Shown piece after piece: positions 17,265 through 27,800 of a stretch of DNA of 64,000 nucleotides. The notes beneath the pieces are model-generated. The model saw nothing but the letters and a program-made list of their open reading frames with translations, searched no databases and was not told the origin of the DNA. Source of the stretch: Loigolactobacillus bifermentans DSM 20003. GTDB lineage: Bacteria > Bacillota > Bacilli > Lactobacillales > Lactobacillaceae. The translations under genes were made by a program, and so were the position numbers. The DNA is taken from NCBI RefSeq assembly GCF_001434575.1, contig NZ_AZDA01000092.1, positions 1 to 64,000 on the forward strand, written 5' to 3'. Numbering within the stretch: the first letter of the stretch is position 1; each line of letters opens with the position of its first letter.

Positions 17265-17717
17265 CTACCAAGTAACGGAATAATTGATTTCCAGTCCACC
17301 AGCTCCAAAGGCACCAGTATCTCGTGTAGCTCGATTTTGAAAGCTAAATTCACCCGTTGCTGGGTCAATACCAACAGCCACCTGTAAGTCACTCCAGGCT
17401 TGTGCGTAGCGTTCATATTGCTGAATCAACCCTGTATATCCTTTAAATAGGCTAACGGGAATACTAGCGAATGTAATTTTTTGGCTCTTCACTAAGGCTG
17501 GATTTTTAATCCATCCAGCAAATTGGATAGTTCGCTGTGAGCCTTGATCTACGGTGCGATAGTGCAATGCATTTGCTGTGTCGCTATCTGGCCCAAAGCC
17601 ATTTGTATACGTGATGCCTGTTGTACTCCATGGACTAACAACAATTGCATTTTTGGCTGCAAAATCGTTAATTGGTTTTTGCCAATCTGGCATTCCTTTT
17701 GTAATTAAATCTGCCAT
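17265..17717 (-). CDS. tail-tip/baseplate protein, paralogue of its neighbour (copy 1)
   Basis: A 150-residue protein beginning MADLITKGMPDWQKPINDF, the paralogue of the next gene downstream. Beyond the shared first 45 residues the two diverge strongly, as expected of receptor-binding parts under selection. The ATG follows an AAGGGGGG site, and the stop of a short interrupted frame upstream would overlap it if that frame were restored. Confidence 0.6.
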   Translation of the reverse strand: MADLITKGMPDWQKPINDFAAKNAIVVSPWSTTGITYTNGFGPDSDTANALHYRTVDQGSQRTIQFAGWIKNPALVKSQKITFASIPVSLFKGYTGLIQQYERYAQAWSDLQVAVGIDPATGEFSFQNRATRDTGAFGAGGLEINYSVTW

Positions 17718-17762
17718 CAAAAAAGCCCCCCTTCATTTTGAAAGGAAGCTAAAACCGTGTCA

Positions 17763-17819
17763 TCAGAGGGCGCTAGCTCCCCCCCCCAGAATTTCTAAAT
17801 TAATTTTGCGATTTGTCAT
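17763..17819 (-). pseudogene. short frame interrupted at a nine-G tract
   Basis: An ATG with an excellent AGGAGG site opens MTNRKINLEILGGG and stops after 18 codons, just past nine consecutive G residues (17779-17787 as C on the plus strand). With one G fewer the frame continues as ELAPSDDTVLASFQNEGGLF and ends in TGATG, overlapping the next gene's ATG. The restored 33-residue peptide is therefore probably the real product. Slippage, phase variation or sequencing error are all possible. Confidence 0.5.
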
Positions 17820-17830
17820 TATTTTACCTC

Positions 17831-18922
17831 CTAAATTTTAAATGCCGAATCAACTGTGAATCCTGTAACTGCCGACCCTTTAGCCTCAATTGCCAATCCA
17901 TAAGATCCCGATGTGATATAAGCAAAGCTGCCATCGACACTAACTTCCGGATTATCGACCATAGAAAAACCGCTAAATAATTTTTTAGCGGCCTCTGAAT
18001 CAATATAAATATTAATAGATGTTGGCGTTAGCCGCTCAGCTCGCACGGGAATGTCGTAAACTGTTGAACCACCGCCAATGTCAATATTTGCTTGTGCAAC
18101 ACCAGCGCCATACTGATAAATGTATGCATGGATAGTTGGGTAAATATTGTCACTATCTGCCAATGTCATGCGCCCGACTTTAAGGGTTGTCAACACATGC
18201 ATATTTGCAATTATATTTGCGATTTTATCTATCCAGCCTTGCATCATTGGGATAGTCACAATCTGATCTGACTTGATTTCTGCCGTTAAAACTTGCAGTT
18301 GCGTTTGCAAATTGGTGACGGTGTTTTCAATAGATTTATAATCACTCGTCCATTTGTCAAAGGCATCGCCAATAGTCTTTTCCCATTTTGTCTTAATTGC
18401 TAAAATATCAGCATCAGCATCTGTATATTTCTTATAGTATTGCTCCAAAATATCGTCCAATGGAGAAATATACGTGCTTGGCACAATTCCAGAAATAACC
18501 ATATCTGATAGCACGGTCATATCGAATTCAAGAGTTGTAACACTTTGGCCGTCCTTCATAAGCCGGAAAAATGCTTGCTTATAACTGCCAGCCGTGGCAA
18601 ATGCCTGCTTTGGGAAATCAAATCGAAACTGTCCATTAACCGGGTCTACTGCAATGCCATGCTTGGAATCATAAATACGGTGTGTTCCATCTGGCGTGAA
18701 TCCTTCAAAAATATAATTAAATCCCGTTAGGTTATAAACAGTGCCATCGCTATTAAGCACATTAACCAATACCTGTCGTAAGCCTTCTTCATATTGACGG
18801 CCTTGCACCCACAGATTATCTTGAGAGCCAGACCAATTAAGCACATGATCTGACGTAATAGAATCGCTTGGGCCAACCAGGCTACGCTTATCCTTTCCAA
18901 TGCGATAAGTTAACACTTCCAT
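17831..18922 (-). CDS. BppU-type baseplate upper protein
   Basis: A 363-residue structural protein. The N-terminal 140 residues (LVNVLNSDGTVYNLTGFNYIFEG, then GQFRFDFPKQAF) fit the BppU N-terminal domain, which links the baseplate to the tail tip. A long helix with coiled-coil character (about 165-230) and a strand-rich C-terminal domain follow, the layout of a trimeric host-recognition fibre. The ATG stands behind GGGGG. Confidence 0.8.
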   Translation of the reverse strand: MEVLTYRIGKDKRSLVGPSDSITSDHVLNWSGSQDNLWVQGRQYEEGLRQVLVNVLNSDGTVYNLTGFNYIFEGFTPDGTHRIYDSKHGIAVDPVNGQFRFDFPKQAFATAGSYKQAFFRLMKDGQSVTTLEFDMTVLSDMVISGIVPSTYISPLDDILEQYYKKYTDADADILAIKTKWEKTIGDAFDKWTSDYKSIENTVTNLQTQLQVLTAEIKSDQIVTIPMMQGWIDKIANIIANMHVLTTLKVGRMTLADSDNIYPTIHAYIYQYGAGVAQANIDIGGGSTVYDIPVRAERLTPTSINIYIDSEAAKKLFSGFSMVDNPEVSVDGSFAYITSGSYGLAIEAKGSAVTGFTVDSAFKI

Positions 18923-18925
18923 TCT

Positions 18926-19192
18926 TTAAAGCCCCCTTTCTTTTAATGCTGCTTCAACTTTGGCTTCAATTGTTGGCTCATCAGTACCCAAAGTAACGCG
19001 CTGAATCATCGCTTTAAGATCGGTAATATCTTGCTTGGTCGCAAGATTGCTAAGATCATTCTTCTTTGCATAGTCAGTAAGATAGCCTGGATTGTCGCAA
19101 TAATCTTCTAGCCATTTAAAATTTTCAATGAGTTCTTTTCTGAAATCACGGTCAAGTGCATTTGAAAAATCGTCAGTGTGTAGTTTTAACAT
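18926..19192 (-). CDS. small baseplate-region protein of unknown function
   Basis: An 88-residue acidic protein, mostly helical, with NLATKQDITDLKAMIQRV as a coiled-coil-like centre. It lies between the collagen-like and BppU genes and has a strong ribosome binding site (GGGGGG). It may be an assembly or adaptor factor; no family recognised. Confidence 0.55.
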   Translation of the reverse strand: MLKLHTDDFSNALDRDFRKELIENFKWLEDYCDNPGYLTDYAKKNDLSNLATKQDITDLKAMIQRVTLGTDEPTIEAKVEAALKERGL

Positions 19193-19205
19193 TATTTGAC
19201 CCCCC

Positions 19206-19877
19206 TTACCACGTAGTCATTAGCTCCCAAGCCGACCAGGCTGTGTCGGACGTGCCAACACGGATAAGCACAACCGGACGCGTTTGATTAATCAACTTGG
19301 CTGTCTGAAATACTGATCCGCCACTAGAATCACTCCAAGGAGTCTCAGTTGTCAAACTACAATAAGTACCAAGTGTTTGACCAGATGGCATTAGCGCTTG
19401 TGTAATCCCAATAGCAGCTGTCTGTTTAAATTCAGTGACAACTTTTTTAGGGTTATTAGTATGATACCAGCCAGGCAATTGATTAGTTGATCGCGTATCT
19501 AAGATTTGGCTAACTGCATCTTTACCGGCCGGACCCTGCGGACCAGTGGCTCCGGTTGGTCCTTGAGGTCCAACTGCACCAGTGTCACCTTTAGCGCCCT
19601 TCAGGCTAGCCAGCCACTGGGTTTCCGTACCATTAAAGCCATTATCAACGGCTAAATCATACGCTGATTTGCCATCAGCACCATTTTTTCCGGCCGCACC
19701 AGGCTCACCCTGTAATGTCGGTATTAAATCCTTGATTGCATTGAAGATAAATGGTCCGTGAGTACTGACAAAATTTTGTAGTGACTCCGTGTAATGCAAA
19801 ATCGCAGTGTCGTCAGCAATTGTAAAAGCAAATGCTGGGTTATTCGACTTGTCCGGATACTGGACTACCTTCGTCAT
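19206..19877 (-). CDS. collagen-like tail/baseplate protein
   Basis: A 223-residue protein. After an N-terminal adaptor domain comes GTETQWLASLKGAKGD and a run of seven or eight Gly-X-Y triplets (GAVGPQGPTGATGPQGP), then a C-terminal strand-rich head ending WSAWELMTTW. Collagen-like shafts in phage tails carry receptor-binding heads. ATG at 19877 behind AGGTGA; it overlaps the upstream tail protein gene by about 38 bases. Confidence 0.75.
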   Translation of the reverse strand: MTKVVQYPDKSNNPAFAFTIADDTAILHYTESLQNFVSTHGPFIFNAIKDLIPTLQGEPGAAGKNGADGKSAYDLAVDNGFNGTETQWLASLKGAKGDTGAVGPQGPTGATGPQGPAGKDAVSQILDTRSTNQLPGWYHTNNPKKVVTEFKQTAAIGITQALMPSGQTLGTYCSLTTETPWSDSSGGSVFQTAKLINQTRPVVLIRVGTSDTAWSAWELMTTW

Positions 19878-21030
19878 CGATTTCACCTACTTCCCACATA
19901 TTTGCATTCATACTTTGAAGCAAATTAATTTGTTGTTGTAATTGAGTAGCCTGTTTGTTGATAATCTTCAAAACGTTATCACTGGCCTTATTAGACTTTA
20001 GTCTTGCAATTGTAGCGGCAAAATTTCCAATAACATTGCCAATTGTTACCTGCGGAGTCTTACTAGTTCCAGGAAAAAGCACCATAGCTGTAATCCGAGA
20101 CTCTACATCTAATCCTGACCGAGATCGAATAAAACCACTATTGCCTACAGATACACTCTCATTAAATCTTGAACCAATTGAACCTTTTCTAAACTGGTGG
20201 TAATCCATACTCAATTGTAATAGTGGGTAATCTTGTAGCTTAGTCTTTGCTTCGGTCAATAATTGATTTTTATCAGTACAGTTTTCATTACTATATTCTT
20301 CGGCAGCAATTTCTGGATATCCATATTGCTTAACTGCCGGGGATTCATAATCAACATCGATTGTGGGTTTCTGTGTTTTATCGTCTGTTTTACCGTCAGC
20401 ATGAATGGTCGTCGTGATTGTTGTATCATCGTAATGCCGTGTAATTGGTCCTACATTTGCGCCTTCCAAGAAAACAAATGATTTTGTTTTTCCAATTTTA
20501 TGGTAAATGTCGATATGATAATTACTGAAAGCATACTCAACATCAAACGCGCCAGGGATAGTGTTTGACAGTATATCTAATGCAGTACCTGTTACAGCAT
20601 CTGAAAAGTAGTGTGAGTGATTGCCGTAATCATCGTGAATCGTATACGTAAATTTTGTATTCTCCACTAACTTTTTCATCATGTCATCCAATTTCAATGT
20701 CACTGTCTGATTGGTATCATCTTTCGTATTATTCGAGAAATCATTTTTGATACGTTTAAATGCTAGATCATGCAAAACGCTCAACGCTGTAATTTGGCAG
20801 GTCTGAATATTCCCAATTTTCACATATGAATGATCTGTTTCCCGATACCATTCACCATCCAATTGAAATAGGCAGAGTTCACTAATCATCGAAAATCCAG
20901 TTAAGTTTTCTGGCCATTCATAGGCAGTAAACTGTAGCTGAGTCGGTTGCATTAGATCAACGTTCAATTGCTGACTGCCATTTTTAATCAGCGGCGCCTC
21001 ATTGCCTAACAAATCCTTAATCACAATCAA
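19840..21030 (-). CDS. tail-associated protein (Tal/gp18-like, prophage endopeptidase tail family)
   Basis: A 396-residue protein following Dit in the usual order Tmp-Dit-Tal. The sequence (SVLHDLAFKR, ALDILSNTIPGAFDVEYAFSNY, then SVSVGNSGFIRSRSGLDVESRI) fits the prophage tail endopeptidase/hub family at the tip of the tail. It is shorter than enzymatic Tal proteins and no separate hydrolase domain is visible; the peptidoglycan-degrading domains of this phage are in the tape measure protein. The start codon appears to be TTG, 8 bases after GGAGG. Confidence 0.8.
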   Translation of the reverse strand: MIVIKDLLGNEAPLIKNGSQQLNVDLMQPTQLQFTAYEWPENLTGFSMISELCLFQLDGEWYRETDHSYVKIGNIQTCQITALSVLHDLAFKRIKNDFSNNTKDDTNQTVTLKLDDMMKKLVENTKFTYTIHDDYGNHSHYFSDAVTGTALDILSNTIPGAFDVEYAFSNYHIDIYHKIGKTKSFVFLEGANVGPITRHYDDTTITTTIHADGKTDDKTQKPTIDVDYESPAVKQYGYPEIAAEEYSNENCTDKNQLLTEAKTKLQDYPLLQLSMDYHQFRKGSIGSRFNESVSVGNSGFIRSRSGLDVESRITAMVLFPGTSKTPQVTIGNVIGNFAATIARLKSNKASDNVLKIINKQATQLQQQINLLQSMNANMWEVGEIDDEGSPVSGQVE

Positions 21031-21042
21031 TTTACATCCCTC

Positions 21043-21864
21043 CTATCCGTTGTAATAAAAACGGGTATCAATCGAGACGTCACAGTCCCCTTGATACCCG
21101 CTTAACTTAAATGTATTCCAGCCTTTAGCCAGATCAATCATGGCATGATTACCATTGGCAAAATCCGGCGTATTGTTCAGCAGTGGCCATGCACCAAATA
21201 ACTCAAACGTGTCGTCAATAGCCGCATTGTAGACAAACGTCTGGCTCGTCGTTGTGTTTTCAATTGTTAACTTACTAGCCTTGCCTTTAAAAGTAATATG
21301 CACCGGTCGCTCCTCGGCCAGTAATGGAATACTGCTAGGATTCAGCACCTTAAACGTTGCTTGATTGTGCCAACTGTACGGTAGTGCCACATTATCAGGT
21401 AGGCCCATACCAAAACCCCACCCAGTGTTACTACCATCAAAAGCATTCAACGATGTGGCCGCTGTTTCAGCGTAGCCATCATTGCAGATTAGATTAAAAC
21501 TAATGTCACCACCCATATAAAAATTGTCGTAAAAGCCAAACGGCTGCTGTTCGGCTTTAACCTTCCAGCGCAAAGCTAACTGCCGGCAATCGTAAATATA
21601 GAACGGATCCATGCTACTAAAAACTTCAAAAAAAGCCCGACGTTGCAAAATCACGTCATAACGATCTTCTGCGAAAACGTCCAGCTTAAATGGTATTTGT
21701 AAGGCACCAACTGTGGTCCCTGTATCAACGACGCCATAAGTTCCAATGGCCTCACTGGTGTGTTGATAATTGGCACTAGGGGGCTCAAATTGGATCACGC
21801 GCATGCCTAATTTGTTTAAGTCGTAGGTTATCCCATCAGACCGTTGCACGATTACTGTTCCCAT
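21043..21864 (-). CDS. distal tail protein (Dit)
   Basis: About 273 residues. The N-terminal half (VGALQIPFKLDVFAEDRYDV, then DPFYIYDCRQLALRWKVKAE) matches the hexameric ring domain of SPP1-gp19.1/Dit proteins. The C-terminal half is a galectin-like sandwich. It joins the tail tube to the baseplate. The ATG at 21864 overlaps the tape measure stop region; the start a few codons upstream is a possible alternative. Confidence 0.85.
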   Translation of the reverse strand: MGTVIVQRSDGITYDLNKLGMRVIQFEPPSANYQHTSEAIGTYGVVDTGTTVGALQIPFKLDVFAEDRYDVILQRRAFFEVFSSMDPFYIYDCRQLALRWKVKAEQQPFGFYDNFYMGGDISFNLICNDGYAETAATSLNAFDGSNTGWGFGMGLPDNVALPYSWHNQATFKVLNPSSIPLLAEERPVHITFKGKASKLTIENTTTSQTFVYNAAIDDTFELFGAWPLLNNTPDFANGNHAMIDLAKGWNTFKLSGYQGDCDVSIDTRFYYNG

Positions 21865-21869
21865 TATCA

Positions 21870-24800
21870 TCACCACCCATTTCTTGTTTGTTGGATTCGT
21901 ACTGACTTATTCAATAATAACTGCATCTTCGGAAACGTTTCACTAGCAATCACACCACTATCCAACGTCATATTGACCGTTACATCGCCGGATAAAGCTT
22001 CACTAAACGCATTCAGTGCACTGGTCAGCTTATCCGTCACAGCTTGGCCAGTTGCTGAATTACTTGATGTGTTGCTACTATTTGTTACACCAGTTGGCGC
22101 TGTCGCTTGTACTGCGCGAAATCCGGAAGCCGCTTCCGGTGTTACCGTGCTAATCACAGTACCAGTCGGATCTACTTCGGCCCCAGGTAATTTCAACTGA
22201 GGCACGGCCGCCGGCTGAACTTGTTGCATGCGCTCCAGTAGCCCATTGGTCAAACTAATCGCTGATGGTCGCCAAGGGTTAATGACAAATTCGTCTTGCC
22301 CAGGCACTTCACCAATCAACGCCTGTGTTGGTCGAGTCACATGCATCCCTTCAGCCATTCGCCGATGTCCAGTTGGTCCCCAACCATGGTAGGCAATGTC
22401 GCTACGCCAATTACTATCGTTAAAGAAAGCTTTGAGCGCTGACATAGGGTCCATACTGTTACCACCAACTGAATAAGCACGGAAGGTTGAATCTTTAAAC
22501 TGTAGAATCCCTTTGGCAGGGCCAGTACCATCATGATCATCAATTCCATACTGGCTAACCCCACCAGATTCGCCTTGAATCAAGCGCTGAATCCGTGCAA
22601 TGTCGCTCGACGTGACATGAACGTGCATTGCTTCGGCAGCCTCTTTGATCATGCTCTCGTTGTACTTGCCACCTTTTGAACCATCATTCAGTTCTTTAAT
22701 GCGCCGCAAACCGGCAAATGGCAAGTTATTATGCAACGCTGAATAACCCACACCGGTAGCGGGGTCCCGCGCGGCAAAAGTCTTGTTGCCACCAATAAAC
22801 ATGGCCACGTGCTCAATCCCACCAGGTCCGTAAAATGCTAAGTCCCCAGTCTTGGCCTCTTTTTCAGAGATAGATTGTGAGCGGGCGAATTGCGCGCCAG
22901 AAAAGTGAGGATAGGTGACCCCAACCTGTTTCAAGGCCCACATAATCAGGCCGGAACAGTCAAATGAGTTTGGCCCCGTGGCACCCCAAACATACGGTTT
23001 ACCTTCCTGAGCCTTGACCTTTCTAACAAATTCACCACGTGAACCAGAACCGCTGGAACCCTCAGACATCAGTAAGTCAATCAGCGTCTTTAGCCAATTT
23101 GTTTGTTTCTTTTCAAATCCCTTAGCTGCCTGTCCATTTGCTGTACCTGCAGAACCTGAAAAATCACTCATATTAAATGATTTATCGACAAACTTATTCC
23201 AGTTTTCAAATGGATGTGTCATGAACTTGTAGGCATCCCCAAATAAATTGGTGATCCAGTCTATTACACTTGCACCAGTTCCTTTCGCGTAAAGTGGCAT
23301 GCCAACCTTGCCCATCATATCTGATATTTGTTTCGTTTGAGATCCAGAGAACACACGTGCACCTTCAGGTAGTTGTGTCATCGTTGGAATAGATGGCGAC
23401 ATTGCCAATGCACCATTACCGTAGTCAATTAATTCAGGCATATACCCATCACCAACAATCGCCGTTTCCGGAGCTGATAAAGTACCAACGGTTCCGTGGG
23501 CATAACCGCCAAATGCGCCACCGAATCCTGAAACGCGTCCTGATTTGGTTGAAACGGTATTATTAGAAACATTACCTTTTCCGCCTAGCTTATTAGATAG
23601 ATCATTCGATGTTTTGATGCCTTCGTTATAGTTGGAGTTCACACCCGCAACAATTGCTCCTGCTATATTGATTGGTAAGTAACTGTAATCATAAATCCCT
23701 TGTCCGTATCTTTTAGACGTTGTACTACCGTGTTGATGAGGTTCATCAGTCGGCGTTAATGCATGTGCTGCATTGTTTCTAACAGTGGTTGCATTACCAG
23801 AAGCTAACCCATTTTCAGCTAAAATACCGGCACTAAAATCACTACCATGTTTCTTACCATGGCTATAGGGTTGACCATCTGGTGTTAGATGTTGTGTAGC
23901 TGCATTGCGAACGGTATCTGCTGCACCTTGTGCTTCACCTTTTTTACTCTTCATCCCACTATTATAGCTATCAATGGAACTCTTACCTGATTTACTGTTA
24001 TCGCCTTTAAGTTGTTTTTTGATGAGATCTGTTAGAGCCTTATCAAATTGGCTTACTGATATTTTTCCGGATTCTAATCCTTTAACCAAGCTGGCAATGT
24101 TAACCTTACCAACACCTTTTAAGTTGACCGTGGCCTTAGTTCCAACCATTTTTGAAATAGTGGCCATTGCTGACTGCGCTTCTGGCAAACCGGCCTTTAG
24201 GCCATTGGCTAAAGTTGTAATATTCGCTTTACCAAGTTTCGTCAAATCGGTTTTAAAGATTTTCTCAAACTGCGGTCCATATTTCTTTTTCAACTCTTCA
24301 GGTTGGATTGACCCATTTTGCAGGCCATCGTGAATTGACTTCAATTCGGACTTGCTTAGGGACGATAAATCGTCTGGAAAGATTTTAGTAACATCCTTGC
24401 CGTACTTCTTCTGTAAATCAGCGGTGCTGATTGTGCCATTACGCAAGCCATCTTGTAAAGTTTTAATTTCTTGCTTGCTCAACGAAGACAGATCACTAGG
24501 AAATAAATCATAAATAGCATCCCCAAATCGGTTCTTTAAAACTTTGAGAGAGACCGTTCCAGATTCCAAGCCAGACTTTAGGGTCGCAATTTCTTGGTCA
24601 CTGGCTTTAGACAAGTCTTTAGGGAACAGGCTTAAAATCTGGTTGCCAAATACTGGTTTCAATTGGGCTAAAGTAACAACCCCTGCATTTAAGCCAGCTT
24701 TCAATTGAGCAATACCAGACTTGCCAATATCTTTTAACTTGTCATTTTCACCTTGCCAGCCTTGTAGCTGCGATTCAAAATAAACCTTTGCTTCTTCATA

Positions 24801-27800
24801 GCCCGTTTGAGAACCGGAACTAAAATCATTCCAAAAGTCTTGAGCTGTCTTGGTACCGTACTTACCGAGATCAACCTTTTGAGTAGCATTGGTAATATCA
24901 AGACCCCACTGTTTTGCAATTTGAGTGGGATTACCAACTGTTCCATTTTTTAAGCCTTTAATAAAGGAATCGTGGATGCCGGCAGCTGCTTTGCTAACTT
25001 CAGACCCAGTTTTTGTCATTTGAGCAGCTAAGTTATCCGCATCAACCTTTGCCTGGGCTTCAGCGGCTATATCAGTAAGCCCCATTTGTTGGTAGGCTTT
25101 CTTTTGATCAGTTTGAAACTGTTCTAGTTGCTTTTTGATCGTACCGTGGGCTTTTTCTTGGTCTTCAATGTATTTGGCGTTGTCCTTTTTGTGATTTTCA
25201 ATCCACTCGGCCGCACTAACCTCGCTTTGAGTAACGTCATCCCAGTAAAGCTTTTCCTTCTTACCATTTGCATCGGTAATTTCACGGGTAAATTCATCAT
25301 CCATAGACTTATGCAGTCGCAGACTCTCTTTACCGTTGTTATTGTAATGATCGTAAATAGACTTTTGTGTGTTGACCCATTCCAGGCCAGCCTTTGTTTC
25401 CTGTTCATTACGCTTAGCATCTAATAAAGATTTGGCTTGATTATATTGTTCATCAGTAATTTCCTGGTTTTTACGGGCGTCTTTTAATGTCTTGAGTTGA
25501 CTGCTGTAACTTTTTTTAGCCGCAGCAGTCGTATCATTATATGAATCTTTTGACTTCTTCAAGTCAGCTTTTAGCATTTTTTCGGTCAAATCACCATGCT
25601 GATCAGCGTAGGCTTGCTGTAGTTTCAACTGGTCTTTGTAAGCCAATCCGAATACAGAAGTCTCTTGATCAATGGTGTTTTCAGCATCTTGCAGTTGCGT
25701 CTTCTGTTCATTGGTCAGTTTGCTGAAATCACCACCAACTGATGCAAGCAAATCCGACATCATTTTCTTAGCCTTTTGCAACTTAGAAACGGTGTTATTA
25801 GTTTGTGCATTCATTGAAGTTGTGACATTGGATAGCCATGCAGACCCAGCAGGTCCAAATGATGCGGCCAATTCATTAAGCGCTGTTTGGCCTTTTGTTT
25901 TGGTCTCTTCAAACTTAGCAATCACTTTGTCTGCCATCTGACCGTATTTACTAACAACATCAGCAGAAATCTTTTGTGACTGACTAACTGTAGCAGTATC
26001 TAGCTGCGCCATATCATTAACGGCCGTTTGATGTAAATCATTGTATGACTTAATGGCCTTTTGTGAGCTGGCACTAATATCAACGCCGAATTCATCAACT
26101 GACTTCTTCGTCTTTTCGACAGCAGCCTCATGCTTTTGCGCCGACTTGTATAATTCATAGCCGGCAATTGAAACACCACCAATGGCCAAAACCGCAGGTG
26201 CAGCCGCTAACGCTAATGACCCTAATCCAGAAACTGCTGCGCTAAACGAACCACCTAACCCCAATAGTTCAGGTGTTGCACCAGCGGCGCCTTCAGCCAC
26301 TTCTCCAATGGCACCAGCTGCTTTAGGCGCTGACTTTAGACCTACATTTTCAAGCAAAGCTGCTAACGGTGTTCCGGCAGTAGTAGCTCCTTTGAAGCCT
26401 GGGCTCAATTGTGCTAACCAAGTTAACAGTTTAGGCCCATTTTCAATTAGCCCATCCATAGTAACTGTCAGCTTACTCGTCATTGACAAAACAGGCCCCA
26501 TTGCGGCAGCTGTTAAGGCCGCGTTGATAATCATCTTCTGGGTGCCTTTATCCAGACTGTTGAACCAATCAACCAGCTTCTTAGCATCATTCAATAGATC
26601 AGTGGCTAGCGGTAGCAGCTGCTGACCGGCATCAATTGCTAACACATGCAGTGACTGTTGAAATTTATCCACATTGGCCTTAGCTGTGTTGTTCATAGTG
26701 TCAGCCAGTTTCTTTGTGTATCCAGTAGCGCCTTTAGTTTGCGCAGTTAAATCACGCAACTTGTCGCCACCTTCTTGAATTAAGATGTTCATTCCAGCCT
26801 GAGCTTCGGCACCAAAAGCCTGTGATAAAGCGGCCTGCCGATTTTCAGCCGTCCAGCCCTTGGTATTGTTCTTAATCTTGTCCAACATATCAGGCAACGT
26901 CAGTGTGCCTTTCTTAAAATCTTCAACGCTAACGCCCATTTTCTTGAAGGCCGCTGTGTTCTGTGCGGTTGGATTCATTAATTGATCTAATGCACCACGT
27001 AACGCAGTCCCAGCTTTCTGGCCTTCAATCCCTTGGTTAGACATTAAGCCAATGGCCGCAGAAGTTTGTTCCAGGCTCATATTCAAGCCATGCGCTACTG
27101 GCCCAACGTATTCCATGGCTTCACCCATGTCACCGAAGCCTGCTGACGTTTTGTTAGCCACATAGCTTAAACTGTCGGTTACTCGCTGCGTGTTCTGAAT
27201 CATTTTGGCCGTATTATTCGACTTCAGACCAAACTGTTCTAGCGTGGCGGTGGAAACCTTCATCACTGAATTAAAGTCTTCTCCGGAAGCTTTAGACGCA
27301 TTGAGGATTGACCCCATAGCGCCTAATACTTGGTTGTAAGAATAACCTTTCTTCAGTAATTCGGTCATCCCGTTGTTGATGTTCGTGGTGGAAATACCAT
27401 ATTCAGTGGACCACTTCTTGCTGGCCGCACCTAAGCTATCCAGCTGCTTGCTCATTTGAGCTGCACTGGTATGCCCATCATCAAGCAATGCACCCATGGC
27501 CTTGATCTGGCTATCGAAATCAATAAAGGCTTTAGTAGCCGCGCCGGCGGCTGTGACGATTGGCACTGTCATGGTCATGGTGGCCTTAGAGCCAACTTCA
27601 CCCATCTTGGTGCCAACGTCCTTCATCCGCGTACCTAACAGCGTTACCTTGTCAGCGGCCATTGCCATTTCTGGCGATAATCCACCAACTGCCTTTTCAA
27701 GGTTTCTGGATTCGGCTACCAGTTTAGTTTGTTCCGATACAAGTTCCGCATACTTACCTTTAGCTTTTGCCACCGCTTGGGACTCTGCACCATGCTCTTC

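Noticed and set aside
26182-26625. 147-codon open frame on the plus strand inside the tape measure gene
   Set aside because: Lies wholly within a strong coding region on the other strand, has low-complexity Ala/Pro composition and no ribosome binding site; a shadow frame.
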